The notes under the pieces are model-generated. The model saw only the letters and a list, made by a program, of their open reading frames with translations, did not search any database and was not told where the DNA came from. Source: Streptomyces geranii (GTDB taxonomy: Bacteria > Actinomycetota > Actinomycetes > Streptomycetales > Streptomycetaceae). From it: 59,697 nucleotides of DNA. Of the stretch, positions 44,160-52,581 are shown piece by piece. The position numbers were made by a program, and so were the translations under genes. Where the stretch lies: contig NZ_PJME01000056.1 of NCBI RefSeq assembly GCF_002954775.1, forward strand, positions 1 to 59,697, given 5' to 3'. Each line of letters starts with the position of its first letter. Within the stretch, counting starts at the first letter, position 1.

Positions 44160-46703
44160 GTGGGGCATGGAGTGCCGGAACTCGTACTGGAATTGAACGG
44201 ACGGACCTGGACGCTCGATTCGTCCAGGCCCTACACCCTCGGACGCGATCCGCAGGGCGACGTCGTGCTCGATGACGCCAGGGTCTCCTGGCGGCACGCC
44301 ACGATCAGCTGGGGAGGCCGGAGCTGGGCCATCGAGGACCACGGCAGCACCAACGGCACCTTCGTGCAGGGGCAGCGCATCCATCAGATGGAGATCGGGC
44401 CCGGCTCGTCCGTCCATCTCGGCAACGCCACCGACGGCCCGCGTCTCAACCTCTCCAGCAGTGCCGCCTCGGTCGCGACACCGCAGGTGGCGCAGACGGC
44501 GCAGCCCCAGCAGCAGCCCTTCGCGGCCCAGGGCGCGAGCCCCGGCTGGGCTCAGCAGCCGTCGCCGCAACAGCAGACACCGGAGCAGAGCTGGCCCCGG
44601 TCCGAGCCGCAGCAGCAGCCCGCCGCGATCCCGCAGCAGCAGGGTCCCGGGCCGGGCGCGGGGGCGCCGCCGGTGTACGGCGACCGCAGCCCGACCACCT
44701 TCCACCAGCTGCTCCTCGGCCGCGTCATGCGCATCGGCCGCGCCCTGGAGAACGACCTGGTCGTCTCCGACCTCCAGGTCTCCCGCAACCACGCCGAGTT
44801 CCACGCGACGCCCGACGGCCGCTTCGAGATCCGTGACCTGGGCTCGCACAACGGCACGTACGTCAACGGCATGCCGATCGCCAAGGGCGGCACCGCCCTG
44901 CTCGGCGCGAACGACATCGTCGGCGTCGGCCACTCCACGTTCCGCCTGGTCGGCGACCGCCTTGAGGAGTTCGTCGACACCGGCGAGATCTCCTTCTCGG
45001 CCCGCCACCTGACGGTCACGGTGGACGGCGGCAAGCAGATCCTCAAGGACGTCTCCTTCGGCGTACCCGAGAAGTCCCTGATCGCGGTCATCGGCCCGTC
45101 CGGCTCCGGCAAGTCGACGCTCCTGAAGGCGCTCACCGGCTACCGGCCCGCCAACGAGGGCGACGTCCTCTACGACAACCGGAACCTCTACAAGCAGTTC
45201 GCCGAGCTGCGCCAGCGCATCGGTCTGGTCCCGCAGGACGACATCCTGCACAAGGAACTGACCGTCAAGAAGGCCCTCAAGTACGCGGCCAAGCTGCGCT
45301 TCCCCGCCGACACCACGACGCAGGAGCGCGAGCACCGCATAGACGAGGTGCTGCGCGAGCTGAAGCTCGACATCCACAAGGAGAAGAAGGTCACCTCCCT
45401 CTCCGGCGGCCAGCGCAAGCGCGTCTCGGTGGCCCTGGAGCTGCTCACCAAGCCGTCGCTGATCTTCCTGGACGAGCCGACCTCCGGCCTCGACCCGGGC
45501 ATGGACCGCGACGTCATGCAGCTGCTGCGCGGCCTCGCCGACGACGGCCGTACGGTCCTGGTCGTCACGCACTCGGTCGCCGAACTGGCGCTGTGCGACA
45601 AGCTGCTGGTCATGGCGCCGGGCGGCGCGGTCGCGTACTTCGGCCCGCCCGAGGAGGCCCTGAACTTCTTCGGCTACGACACCTGGGCCGATGTCTTCTC
45701 CGCCTTCGAGAACTACCGCGACTACGACTGGGCGGGCCGCTGGAAGGGCTCGCAGCACTACCAGATGTACGCCGCGGACATCGACGCCGTCGCCCCGCAG
45801 TCGGTGACCATGCCGTCCGCGCAGGCCATGCGCCCGCCCAAGCCGCAGGGCTGGGGCTCCCAGTTGATGACCCTGATCAGGCGGTACACGTCGGTCATCG
45901 CCTCCGACAAGGGCTTCCTGGCGCTCACGGTGATCCTGCCCGCGGTGCTCGGCGCGGTGAGCCTGCTCATCGACCCGGACAAGACCCTGCTGCCCGGCAA
46001 ACTGGCCAGAAACGGCCTGAACGTCCCGAACGGCACGGCCACCACCGTCCTGCTCATCCTCGCGGTGGGCGCCTGCTTCGCCGGCGCCGCGAACTCCGTC
46101 CGCGAACTGATCAAGGAACGGGTCATCTACGAACGGGAGCGCGCGACCGGTCTCTCGCGCTCCGCCTATCTGATGTCCAAGGTGATCGTCCTCGGCGTCA
46201 TCACGATCCTCCAGGGTCTGATGGTCGGCGCGATCGGCTTCGCCAGCCGCACGATCCCCGAAGAGGGCCTGATCTTCGGCAAGTTCGTCCTGCTCGAACT
46301 CTCCATCCCGATCATGGCGCTCGGCTTCACCTCGATGATGTTCGGCCTGGTCATCTCCTCGCTGGTGAAGACCTCCGAGAAGACGATGCCGCTGCTGGTC
46401 ATGTTCGCGATCGTCCAGGTCGTGTTCACGGGCTGCCTGTTCATCCTGAACGGCAACATCGGCGTCAACGAGTTCTCGTACCTGATGCCGTCCCGCTGGG
46501 CGGTCGCCGCCGCCGGTGCCACGCTCGACTTCAACAAGATCAGCCCGAACGTCGACGACCCCGGCAACACGGACCCCCTCTGGGACCACACGGCCGCCGC
46601 CTGGGGCATGGACATGGCCGCCCTGATCGCCCTCGGCGTGATCTGCGGCTTCTTCGTGGCCCGCTTCCTGCGCCGCCACGAGCCCGAGGTCATGCGCAAG
46701 TGA
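44160..46703 (+). CDS. FHA-domain ABC transporter (half transporter fused to ATPase)
   Basis: About 847 residues. Two FHA domains (about 5-95 and 185-270) carry YTLGRDPQGDVVLDD...SWRHA and MRIGRALENDLVV...SRNHAE, bind phosphothreonine and are joined by a Gln/Pro-rich linker. The ABC domain has Walker A GPSGSGKST (312-320), signature LSGGQ (414-418) and Walker B LIFLDEP (434-440). Six C-terminal helices form an ABC-2 membrane domain. The order matches Mycobacterium Rv1747, which is controlled by Ser/Thr kinases; similar control is inferred. GTG 44160 follows GGGGGA by 8 bases; GTG 44172 is possible. Confidence 0.92.
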   Translation: MGHGVPELVLELNGRTWTLDSSRPYTLGRDPQGDVVLDDARVSWRHATISWGGRSWAIEDHGSTNGTFVQGQRIHQMEIGPGSSVHLGNATDGPRLNLSSSAASVATPQVAQTAQPQQQPFAAQGASPGWAQQPSPQQQTPEQSWPRSEPQQQPAAIPQQQGPGPGAGAPPVYGDRSPTTFHQLLLGRVMRIGRALENDLVVSDLQVSRNHAEFHATPDGRFEIRDLGSHNGTYVNGMPIAKGGTALLGANDIVGVGHSTFRLVGDRLEEFVDTGEISFSARHLTVTVDGGKQILKDVSFGVPEKSLIAVIGPSGSGKSTLLKALTGYRPANEGDVLYDNRNLYKQFAELRQRIGLVPQDDILHKELTVKKALKYAAKLRFPADTTTQEREHRIDEVLRELKLDIHKEKKVTSLSGGQRKRVSVALELLTKPSLIFLDEPTSGLDPGMDRDVMQLLRGLADDGRTVLVVTHSVAELALCDKLLVMAPGGAVAYFGPPEEALNFFGYDTWADVFSAFENYRDYDWAGRWKGSQHYQMYAADIDAVAPQSVTMPSAQAMRPPKPQGWGSQLMTLIRRYTSVIASDKGFLALTVILPAVLGAVSLLIDPDKTLLPGKLARNGLNVPNGTATTVLLILAVGACFAGAANSVRELIKERVIYERERATGLSRSAYLMSKVIVLGVITILQGLMVGAIGFASRTIPEEGLIFGKFVLLELSIPIMALGFTSMMFGLVISSLVKTSEKTMPLLVMFAIVQVVFTGCLFILNGNIGVNEFSYLMPSRWAVAAAGATLDFNKISPNVDDPGNTDPLWDHTAAAWGMDMAALIALGVICGFFVARFLRRHEPEVMRK

Positions 46704-46721
46704 TCACGGACGTACGACGGT

Positions 46722-46755
46722 GAAGGGCGGCACCCCGGTGGGGGTGCCGCCCTTC
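46722..46755 (+). terminator. Terminator between FHA-ABC and SLT-domain genes
   Basis: GAAGGGCGGCACCCC (46722-46736) and GGGGTGCCGCCCTTC (46741-46755) form a perfect 15-bp stem with loop GGTG. It lies between convergent genes, so it probably serves both. Confidence 0.9.
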
Positions 46756-46780
46756 GGCGTACGAGAGGTCCGCGCCGACC

Positions 46781-47527
46781 TCAGTACGCGCCGTTGACGT
46801 TGTCGATCGAGCCGTACTTGTCGGCCGCGTAGTTGGCGGCGGCGGTGATGTTGGCGACCGGGTCGTACTGGCTGTGGACGGTGCCCGAGACGTGGTAGGC
46901 GTCGAAGGTCGGCTTGATGATCTGCAGCAGACCGATCGACGGGGTGCCGTTGATCGCGTTGACGTCCCAGTTGTTGATCGCGTTCGGGTTGCCCGAGGAC
47001 TCCCGGATGATGTTGCGGTACAGACCGTTGTACGTACCCGGTATGCCCTTGGACTTCATGATGTCCAGGGACTCCTTGATCCAGCCGTCCAGGTTGTTGC
47101 TGTACGACTTCACGGCGGCCTTCTTGAGCGCGGCGCGCTTGGCGGCCCGGCTCGCGGCCTCCTTCGCGGCGCGCTCCTTCGCCGCCTTCGCCGCGGCCTT
47201 CCTAGCGGCGGCCTTCTTGGCAGCCGCCTTCTTCGCGGCAGCCGCGTCGGCCGCCTTCTTCTTCGCCGCGGCGGCCTCGGCCTTCACGCTCGCACCGGCC
47301 AGCTGGTCGGTGACGCTCGCCTTCACGTCCTTGAGCTGGGTCTGGCTGAACACCACGGGAGCGGTGGAGACGGCCTCGGAGGTCGTCTGCGCCTCGCCCG
47401 CCGGCACCAGGGTGAAGGCGAGGGCGGCGGCGCCGAACGTGGCTGCACCGGCGAGCGCGAGCTTGCGGCTCCTGGCCGACGTACGGCGGCTCGGACTATG
47501 ACCGGGAGTGGCGGTGTTCTGGGACAT
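46781..47527 (-). CDS. Secreted transglycosylase SLT-domain protein
   Basis: 248 residues. An N-terminal basic segment and hydrophobic helix (KLALAGAATFGAAALAFTLV) form a signal peptide. Residues ~95-150 are an Ala/Lys repeat helix (KKAAAKKAAARKAAAK), probably a coiled coil binding wall polymers. The C-terminal lysozyme-like domain has NIIRESSGNPNAINNWDVNA, with the catalytic Glu, and SIGLLQIIKPTFDAY. It probably cleaves peptidoglycan. ATG 47527 follows AGAGG; the upstream frame is non-coding leader. Confidence 0.88.
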   Translation of the reverse strand: MSQNTATPGHSPSRRTSARSRKLALAGAATFGAAALAFTLVPAGEAQTTSEAVSTAPVVFSQTQLKDVKASVTDQLAGASVKAEAAAAKKKAADAAAAKKAAAKKAAARKAAAKAAKERAAKEAASRAAKRAALKKAAVKSYSNNLDGWIKESLDIMKSKGIPGTYNGLYRNIIRESSGNPNAINNWDVNAINGTPSIGLLQIIKPTFDAYHVSGTVHSQYDPVANITAAANYAADKYGSIDNVNGAY

Positions 47528-47868
47528 GGCGGTGGACCTCTTCGAATAGCGCGGAGGTCGCTCGGAGTCCGGTGGGGACAGTGGTGCTTCCGGCACAAAC
47601 GCCGCGGGGGGAACCCGCGGCGCTGAGCGACGGCTGCCATTCTTAGCGGTCGCAAAATTGTGTGGCAAAGGTGTGACGTACTACGAGGGGTAGTGGACCC
47701 GTGAAGGGCAAAATGGGACAGACCGGAGCGTCTTTCCCGCTCACCGGGGAAGCGTTTGTCTCCTATGGTCGCTAGTAAGTGATGTGCGTCCTATGTGCGG
47801 GGTCACACGAGCCGCCCACGCATCTCACCATTGGTTGCGAGAGCAACGCTCAGAGTGAGGCTCCTGCC
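47528..47868. other. Leader and promoter region of the SLT-domain gene
   Basis: 341 bases without a gene. On the minus strand TTGCCA (47663-47668), 17 bases, then TAAGAA (47640-47645) make a plausible promoter, giving a leader of about 105 nt. Within the leader, CGCCGCGGG (47600-47608) and CCCGCGGCG (47614-47622) form a 9-bp hairpin. Wall-hydrolase genes in Streptomyces can carry c-di-AMP riboswitches, but I cannot identify that motif here on the correct strand. Confidence 0.5.
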
Positions 47869-48918
47869 TCAGGCCTCCGCCGGAAGGAGGAGATGCACGT
47901 CCCCGAACTCGTGCCACAGGTACCGCTCGCGCAGTGCCTCCTCATACCCGCGGTCGACCGCCGCACGCCCCGCGACCGCCTCCAGCATCAGCAGATGCGA
48001 CGCCTGCGGCTCGTGCAGCCCCGTCAGCAGCCCGTCGACGACCCGTACGCCCCGCTCGGGCGTCACCACGAGGTCGGTCCACCCCTCGGCCGCCCGGACC
48101 ACCCCGTCGGGCCCGGCGGCCGACTCCAGGGCCCGTACGGCCGTCGTCCCGACCGCCACGACCCGCCCGTCCCCGGCCCGCACGGCGTTGACCAGCCGCG
48201 CCGAGGCCTCCGGCACCGCGAACCGCTCGGGATACGGCGGCTCGTGCGCCTCCGCCGACGCGACCCCCGTGTGCAGCCGCACGGGCGCGAACTGCACACC
48301 CCGGCTCACCAGCTCCGCCACCAGCGGCGCGGTGAAGGGCCGCGCGGCACTCGGCATCTCCGCGCTGCCCGCCCCGTCGCCGGACGGCAGCGCGAACACC
48401 GTCTGATAGACGGACAACGGCTGGTCCCGTTCCGTATAGGAGTAACGAATGGGCCGCCCGTGCTCCCGCAGCACGCCGGGCACCCGCCCGTCCGCCCGCG
48501 CCCACCACAGCCGCGCACCGCACGCGACGAGCGGCTCCTCCAGGACCAGCCGCACACCGCCGGGCAGCCGTACGACCGTCCCCGCGGGCCCACCCGCACG
48601 CGCGCGCGTGGTGCCCGCCCCGTCGGGCTCCCGCAGCTCGACGGCCCACCGCCCGTCGTCCCCGCACGTCGAGAAATGCACCACCACGCGCGCGTGCCCG
48701 ATCCGCCCGTCCACAGCGGCGGCCACCGTCGGCGACGTGTTGACGACCAGCAGATCCCCGGCCCGCAACAGCCGGGGCAGCTCGCCGAACACGTGATGCG
48801 ACACCGCGGTCCCCCGAGACACGAGCAGCCGGACGTCGCCCCGCCCGAGCCCCGGCCCGCGCTGCTCGACCGGCACCCGCGCGGACAGCTCCTCCGGCAC
48901 CTGCACGGCCAGCGTCAT
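47869..48918 (-). CDS. QueA-like S-adenosylmethionine:tRNA ribosyltransferase-isomerase
   Basis: A 349-residue protein of the QueA family. RAGDLLVVNTSPTVAAAVDG, the SAM-proximal YQTVFALPSGDGAGSAEMPSAARPF and GTTAVRALES segments match the fold. QueA normally forms epoxyqueuosine on tRNA, yet the region SYTERDQPLS is diverged and queuosine synthesis is not typical of streptomycetes, so another SAM-dependent role is possible. The ATG start overlaps the preceding SDR stop by 4 bases. Confidence 0.8.
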   Translation of the reverse strand: MTLAVQVPEELSARVPVEQRGPGLGRGDVRLLVSRGTAVSHHVFGELPRLLRAGDLLVVNTSPTVAAAVDGRIGHARVVVHFSTCGDDGRWAVELREPDGAGTTRARAGGPAGTVVRLPGGVRLVLEEPLVACGARLWWARADGRVPGVLREHGRPIRYSYTERDQPLSVYQTVFALPSGDGAGSAEMPSAARPFTAPLVAELVSRGVQFAPVRLHTGVASAEAHEPPYPERFAVPEASARLVNAVRAGDGRVVAVGTTAVRALESAAGPDGVVRAAEGWTDLVVTPERGVRVVDGLLTGLHEPQASHLLMLEAVAGRAAVDRGYEEALRERYLWHEFGDVHLLLPAEA

Positions 48919-49610
48919 CGCACCTCCAGCAGGGACGGCGCCGAGTACCGCCCACTGGCCGGCCGCTCGTCCAGCAACCGCAGGAAGGCGGGCACGACGG
49001 AGGCGGGCTCGGGCCGAGGATCGCCGTCGTCCGGTACGGCCGCCGCGTACAGGTCCGTCCCCATGTCACCGGGGTCCACCGCCCAGACCCGCACCCCGGG
49101 CTCCTCCGCCCCGAGCACCGCCGCCAGCTGGTCGAGAGCCGCCTTGGACGCCCCGTAGCCACCCCACGTCTCGTACGCCTCGGCCGCCGCGTCCGAACTG
49201 ACGGCGATCACCGCCCCGGCCGCCGACTCCCGCAACAGCGGCAGCGCCTCCTGGACCAGCCCCAGCGCGGCCACGACATTCACCTCCAGCGCCCGCCGCA
49301 GCCCCTCCAGGGGCAGTGCTTCCAGCCGTACGAGCGGCTCGGCGCCCAGCGCGCTCGCGTTGCTCACCACCAGATCGACCCCGCCCAGGTCCCACGCCGC
49401 CGAGACCAGCGCGACCCGGTGACCGGCGTCCGTGACATCCCCGGGAAGGGCCTGGACGCCCCCTCCGTACGCGGAGAGCGCCTCCGCGGTGGTGTGCAGG
49501 GCCTCCGGGGTCCTGGCGTCCAGTACGAGATCCCAGCCGCGTTGCGCGAGCGCGGACGCCAGCGCCCGTCCCAGCCCCTTGGAAGCCCCCGTGATGATCG
49601 CTACCGGCAT
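48915..49610 (-). CDS. Short-chain dehydrogenase/reductase
   Basis: A 231-residue classical SDR. TGASKGLG binds nucleotide, SNASALG the NAG equivalent, and VSSDAAAEAYETWGGYGASK contains the catalytic Ser, Tyr and Lys. Ends with EPASVVPAFLRLLDERPASG. It is first in a two-gene operon with the QueA-like protein. Substrate unknown. GAGGGG lies ahead of ATG 49610. Confidence 0.85.
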   Translation of the reverse strand: MPVAIITGASKGLGRALASALAQRGWDLVLDARTPEALHTTAEALSAYGGGVQALPGDVTDAGHRVALVSAAWDLGGVDLVVSNASALGAEPLVRLEALPLEGLRRALEVNVVAALGLVQEALPLLRESAAGAVIAVSSDAAAEAYETWGGYGASKAALDQLAAVLGAEEPGVRVWAVDPGDMGTDLYAAAVPDDGDPRPEPASVVPAFLRLLDERPASGRYSAPSLLEVR

Positions 49611-49796
49611 GACATGCGTCCCCTCGTCCACGGCCGCCGATGATCGGCCGTGTGCCCAACGTAGGAACGGGACCGCCCGGACCGCCTCGTACCGGGGCCG
49701 CAACCCGGTGGGGCCCTTCGGCCTAGTCCCCAAGGCCCAGGCAGGGCGGCCACAGGGCGGATACGCACTGTCACACCCCGCCGGTACCGTGAGGGC

Positions 49797-50945
49797 ATGA
49801 GTCAAGGACCACGGTCCGGTCTGTCCGCGGTGAGCGCCGCACTGCTGGCCATGAGCAGGCATCTGGAGGTGCGCGACGTCCTCAAGACGATCGTCGCCTC
49901 CGCCAGAGAACTGCTCGACGCGCAGTACGCGGCCCTCGGCGTACCGGACGACCACGGCGGCTTCGCCCAGTTCGTGGTCGACGGCGTCAGCGACGCCCAG
50001 TGGAAGGCCATCGGCCCCCTCCCGCGCCAGCACGGCATCCTCGCCGCGATGCTCCAGGAGGCCAGGGTCGAGCGACTGGCCGACGTCCGCGAGGACCCGC
50101 GCTTCGAGGGCTGGCCCTCCGCCCACCCCGACATGTCCGACTTCCTGGGCCTGCCGATCCGCGACGGCGAAGAGGTGCTCGGCGCCCTCTTCCTCGCCAA
50201 CAAGAACTGCGACAAACCGTCGGGCTGCTGCGGCTTCACGGAGGACGACGAGGACCTCCTCACGATCCTCGCCCAGCACGCGGCGATCGCCCTGACCAAC
50301 GCCCGCCTCTACGAACGCAGCCGCGAACTGACCATCGCGGAGGAACGCTCCCGCCTCGCCCACGAACTGCACGACGCGGTCAGCCAGAAGTTGTTCTCCC
50401 TGCGCCTGACGGCCCAGGCAGCCGCTGCCCTGGTGGACCGCGACCCCGCCCGCGCCAAGGGCGAGCTGCAACAGGTGGCCGCGCTCGCCGCGGAGGCCGC
50501 CGACGAACTGCGCGCCGCGGTCGTGGAGCTGCGCCCCGCCGCCCTGGACGAGGACGGCCTGATCGCCACGCTCCGCACCCACGTCCAGGTCCTCGACCGC
50601 GCCCACTCCGCGCGCGTGACCTTCGACAGCCTCGGCGTGCGCGCCCTCCCGGCGGCCCAGGAGGAGGCCCTGCTGCGGGTCGCCCAGGAGGCCCTGCACA
50701 ACGCGCTGCGGCACTCCGGGGCGGCCCTGGTGGAGGTGACCCTGGCAAAGCGCGGCCAGAGCGGCGCCGCCCTGCGTATCACTGACGACGGCTGCGGCTT
50801 CGACCCCACGGCGGTGCGCAGCGCCGGACGCCACCTCGGCCTGGTCTCCATGCGGGACCGGGCGAGCGGGGTCGGCGGCCGGCTGGACGTGCAATCGGCG
50901 CCCGGAAAGGGCACCACCGTCGAGATGGAGGTCCCCGGTGGCTGA
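49797..50945 (+). CDS. GAF-domain sensor histidine kinase (NarL/DesK class)
   Basis: A 382-residue soluble kinase. The N-terminal GAF domain (about 20-165; VSAALLAMSRHLEVRDVLK and GLPIRDGEEVLGALFLANK) senses an unknown cytosolic signal. The HisKA_3 dimerisation region has the phospho-acceptor His in EERSRLAHELHDAVSQKLF, and the HATPase domain has DDGCGFDPT and GKGTTVEMEVP. Cysteines CDKPSGCC in the GAF loop might give redox sensing. ATG 49797 lies six bases after TACCGT, suggesting a leaderless mRNA. It overlaps its response regulator by 8 bases. Confidence 0.92.
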   Translation: MSQGPRSGLSAVSAALLAMSRHLEVRDVLKTIVASARELLDAQYAALGVPDDHGGFAQFVVDGVSDAQWKAIGPLPRQHGILAAMLQEARVERLADVREDPRFEGWPSAHPDMSDFLGLPIRDGEEVLGALFLANKNCDKPSGCCGFTEDDEDLLTILAQHAAIALTNARLYERSRELTIAEERSRLAHELHDAVSQKLFSLRLTAQAAAALVDRDPARAKGELQQVAALAAEAADELRAAVVELRPAALDEDGLIATLRTHVQVLDRAHSARVTFDSLGVRALPAAQEEALLRVAQEALHNALRHSGAALVEVTLAKRGQSGAALRITDDGCGFDPTAVRSAGRHLGLVSMRDRASGVGGRLDVQSAPGKGTTVEMEVPGG

Positions 50946-51579
50946 CACGATCAAGGTACTGCTCGTCGACGACCACCAGGTGGTCCGCCGGGGCCTGCGC
51001 ACCTTCCTCGAAGTACAGGGCGACATCGAGGTCGTGGGCGAGGCGTCGGACGGCGCCGAGGGAGTCGAACGGGCGGAGGAACTGAAACCCGACGTCGTCC
51101 TCATGGACGTCAAGATGCCGGGCATGGACGGCGTCGAGGCGCTGCGCAAGCTCCGCGAACTCGACAACCCCGCGCGCGTGCTGATCGTCACGAGCTTCAC
51201 CGAGCAGCGCACGGTGGTCCCGGCCCTGCGCGCGGGAGCCGCCGGATACGTCTACAAGGACATCGACCCGGACGCCCTCGCCGGCGCCATCCGCTCCGTG
51301 CACGCCGGACACATCCTGCTTCAGCCGGAGGTCGCGGGCGCGCTGCTCACCCAGGAGGAGACGCACTCGGGCCAGGGGAGGGGCGGCTCACTCACCGAGC
51401 GGGAGCGGGAAGTACTGACCCTGATCGCGGACGGCCGCTCGAACCGCGAGATAGCCCGGGCCCTGGTCCTCTCCGAGAAGACGGTCAAGACCCATGTCTC
51501 GAACATCCTGATGAAACTCGACCTGGCGGACCGCACCCAGGCGGCGCTGTGGGCGGTACGTCATGGTGTGACCGGATGA
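50938..51579 (+). CDS. LuxR/NarL-family response regulator
   Basis: A 213-residue regulator. The receiver domain has the acidic pocket LLVDDHQVV and phospho-Asp in DVVLMDVKMPGMDG, with Thr and Lys in VTSFTE and GYVYKDI. The C-terminal LuxR helix-turn-helix begins LTEREREVLTLIADG and ends KTHVSNILMKLDL. GTG 50938 overlaps the kinase gene, so the two are cotranscribed and coupled. Target genes unknown; the chaplin gene follows at 147 bases. Confidence 0.93.
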   Translation: MADTIKVLLVDDHQVVRRGLRTFLEVQGDIEVVGEASDGAEGVERAEELKPDVVLMDVKMPGMDGVEALRKLRELDNPARVLIVTSFTEQRTVVPALRAGAAGYVYKDIDPDALAGAIRSVHAGHILLQPEVAGALLTQEETHSGQGRGGSLTEREREVLTLIADGRSNREIARALVLSEKTVKTHVSNILMKLDLADRTQAALWAVRHGVTG

Positions 51580-51726
51580 GCGGCAACTCGGAACGTTCCC
51601 TTCCGGGCTGAGATTCATACCGTCGTGGGAATGTCACCCGGATGGCGCATCCTTCGTGGATCTCCGGCGTTCTCCAGTGCGTGCCGCGGCGATCTGCCGC
51701 GGTGGACGCAATGGGAGGGCACAGAA

Positions 51727-52017
51727 GTGAAGAACCTGAAGAAGGCCGCCGCCGTCACGATGATCGCGGGTGGCCTGGTCGCCGCCGGCGCCGGTTTCGC
51801 CTCCGCCACGGACGGCTCTCACGGGGGCGGCTCGCACGGCAACGGCTCCCACGGGAGCGGCTCGCACGCGAACGGCCACGCCGTCGGTTCGCCGGGCGTC
51901 GCCTCGGGCAACCTCGTCCAGGCCCCGGTGCACGTCCCGGTGAACGTGGTGGGCAACAGCGTCAACGTCATCGGCGTGCTGAACCCCGCCTTCGGCAACC
52001 TCGGCCTCAACCGCTAG
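51727..52017 (+). CDS. Short chaplin, His/Gly-rich, without cysteines
   Basis: A 96-residue secreted protein. Signal peptide KNLKKAAAVTMIAGGLVAAG ends around FASATDG. A Gly-Ser-His repeat (GSHGGGSHGNGSHGSGSH) leads into one chaplin domain: SPGVASGNLVQAPVHVPVNV and GNSVNVIGVLNPAFGN. Chaplins assemble into amphipathic surface fibrils on aerial hyphae. The two Cys of typical chaplins are replaced (VNVVGNS, GNLGLNR). GTG 51727 follows GGGAGGG. A paralogue follows at 150 bases. Confidence 0.9.
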   Translation: MKNLKKAAAVTMIAGGLVAAGAGFASATDGSHGGGSHGNGSHGSGSHANGHAVGSPGVASGNLVQAPVHVPVNVVGNSVNVIGVLNPAFGNLGLNR

Positions 52018-52166
52018 CGGAACCCCCGGGAGGCCGACCGGGTGTCGCGGATTGCCCCAAACGGGCATTTCACCGTGGGGATCCGTATCGCCCGGCACCT
52101 CTCCCGCGTTGCGCAGCGTACGACCCGCGGCCGGGTCGCCCACGCAATCGCAGGAGGACGTTTCCC

Positions 52167-52406
52167 ATGAACATCGCCAAGAAGGCCGCCGTGGCCGTCA
52201 CCATCGCCGGTGCCGCCGCGGGCGCGGGTGCCGGTATCGCTGTCGCCGACTCCGACGCCCACGGTGTGACCGCGAAGTCCCCGGGCGTCGGCTCGGGCAA
52301 CCTCGGCCAGGTCCCCGTGCACGTCCCGGTCAACGCCGTCGGCAACAGCGTCAACGTCATCGGCCTGCTGAACCCGGCCTTCGGCAACAACGGCGTCAAC
52401 GACTGA
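52167..52406 (+). CDS. chpE: Short chaplin ChpE
   Basis: A 79-residue secreted protein. Signal peptide NIAKKAAVAVTIAGAAAGAG is followed by one chaplin domain with SPGVGSGNLGQVPVHVPVNA and GNSVNVIGLLNPAFGN. It lacks the paired cysteines, as known for ChpE of S. coelicolor (SCO1800). Essential-type short chaplins help form the rodlet/aerial surface layer. AGGAGG precedes ATG 52167. It lies in tandem with a His-rich paralogue. Strong terminator downstream. Confidence 0.93.
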   Translation: MNIAKKAAVAVTIAGAAAGAGAGIAVADSDAHGVTAKSPGVGSGNLGQVPVHVPVNAVGNSVNVIGLLNPAFGNNGVND

Positions 52407-52423
52407 CACCGGACGGCAACACC

Positions 52424-52460
52424 GAGAGCCCCGCGAACGAGAACGGTTCGCGGGGCTCTC
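52424..52460 (+). terminator. Terminator of chpE
   Basis: GAGAGCCCCGCGAAC (52424-52438) pairs with its complement (52446-52460) as a 15-bp stem with a 7-nt loop, 18 bases after the stop. Confidence 0.9.
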
Positions 52461-52481
52461 GACGTTCACTCCTCAGCCCGT

Positions 52482-52542
52482 CCGGCGTTTGAGGACGAGG
52501 CCGTCCAGGCCGAAGCGGGGGCCTGGGGGCGGCAGCCCCCAG
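52482..52542. repeat. Intergenic repeat family A, copy 2
   Basis: Nearly identical to bases 1-63, including the terminal TGGGGGC/GCCCCCA hairpin. It lies between the chpE terminator and the convergent hypothetical gene. Confidence 0.85.
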
Positions 52543-52581
52543 CGACGCCCACACCGACCAACCCTCACCGCAGAGCAACCC

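Noticed and set aside
44157..46679. Long minus-strand frame antisense to the FHA-ABC gene
   Set aside because: The full-length frame arises from strong third-position GC bias; the plus-strand gene has complete motifs.
47528..47700. c-di-AMP (ydaO-type) riboswitch before the SLT-domain gene
   Set aside because: A GGGGAACCC stretch exists only on the plus strand, opposite to the gene; I cannot fit the motif on the transcribed strand.
47779..49158. Long open frame on the plus strand opposite the QueA-like and SDR genes
   Set aside because: Its composition is Arg/Pro-rich low complexity, it lacks a recognised motif, and it is a GC-bias shadow of the minus-strand genes.
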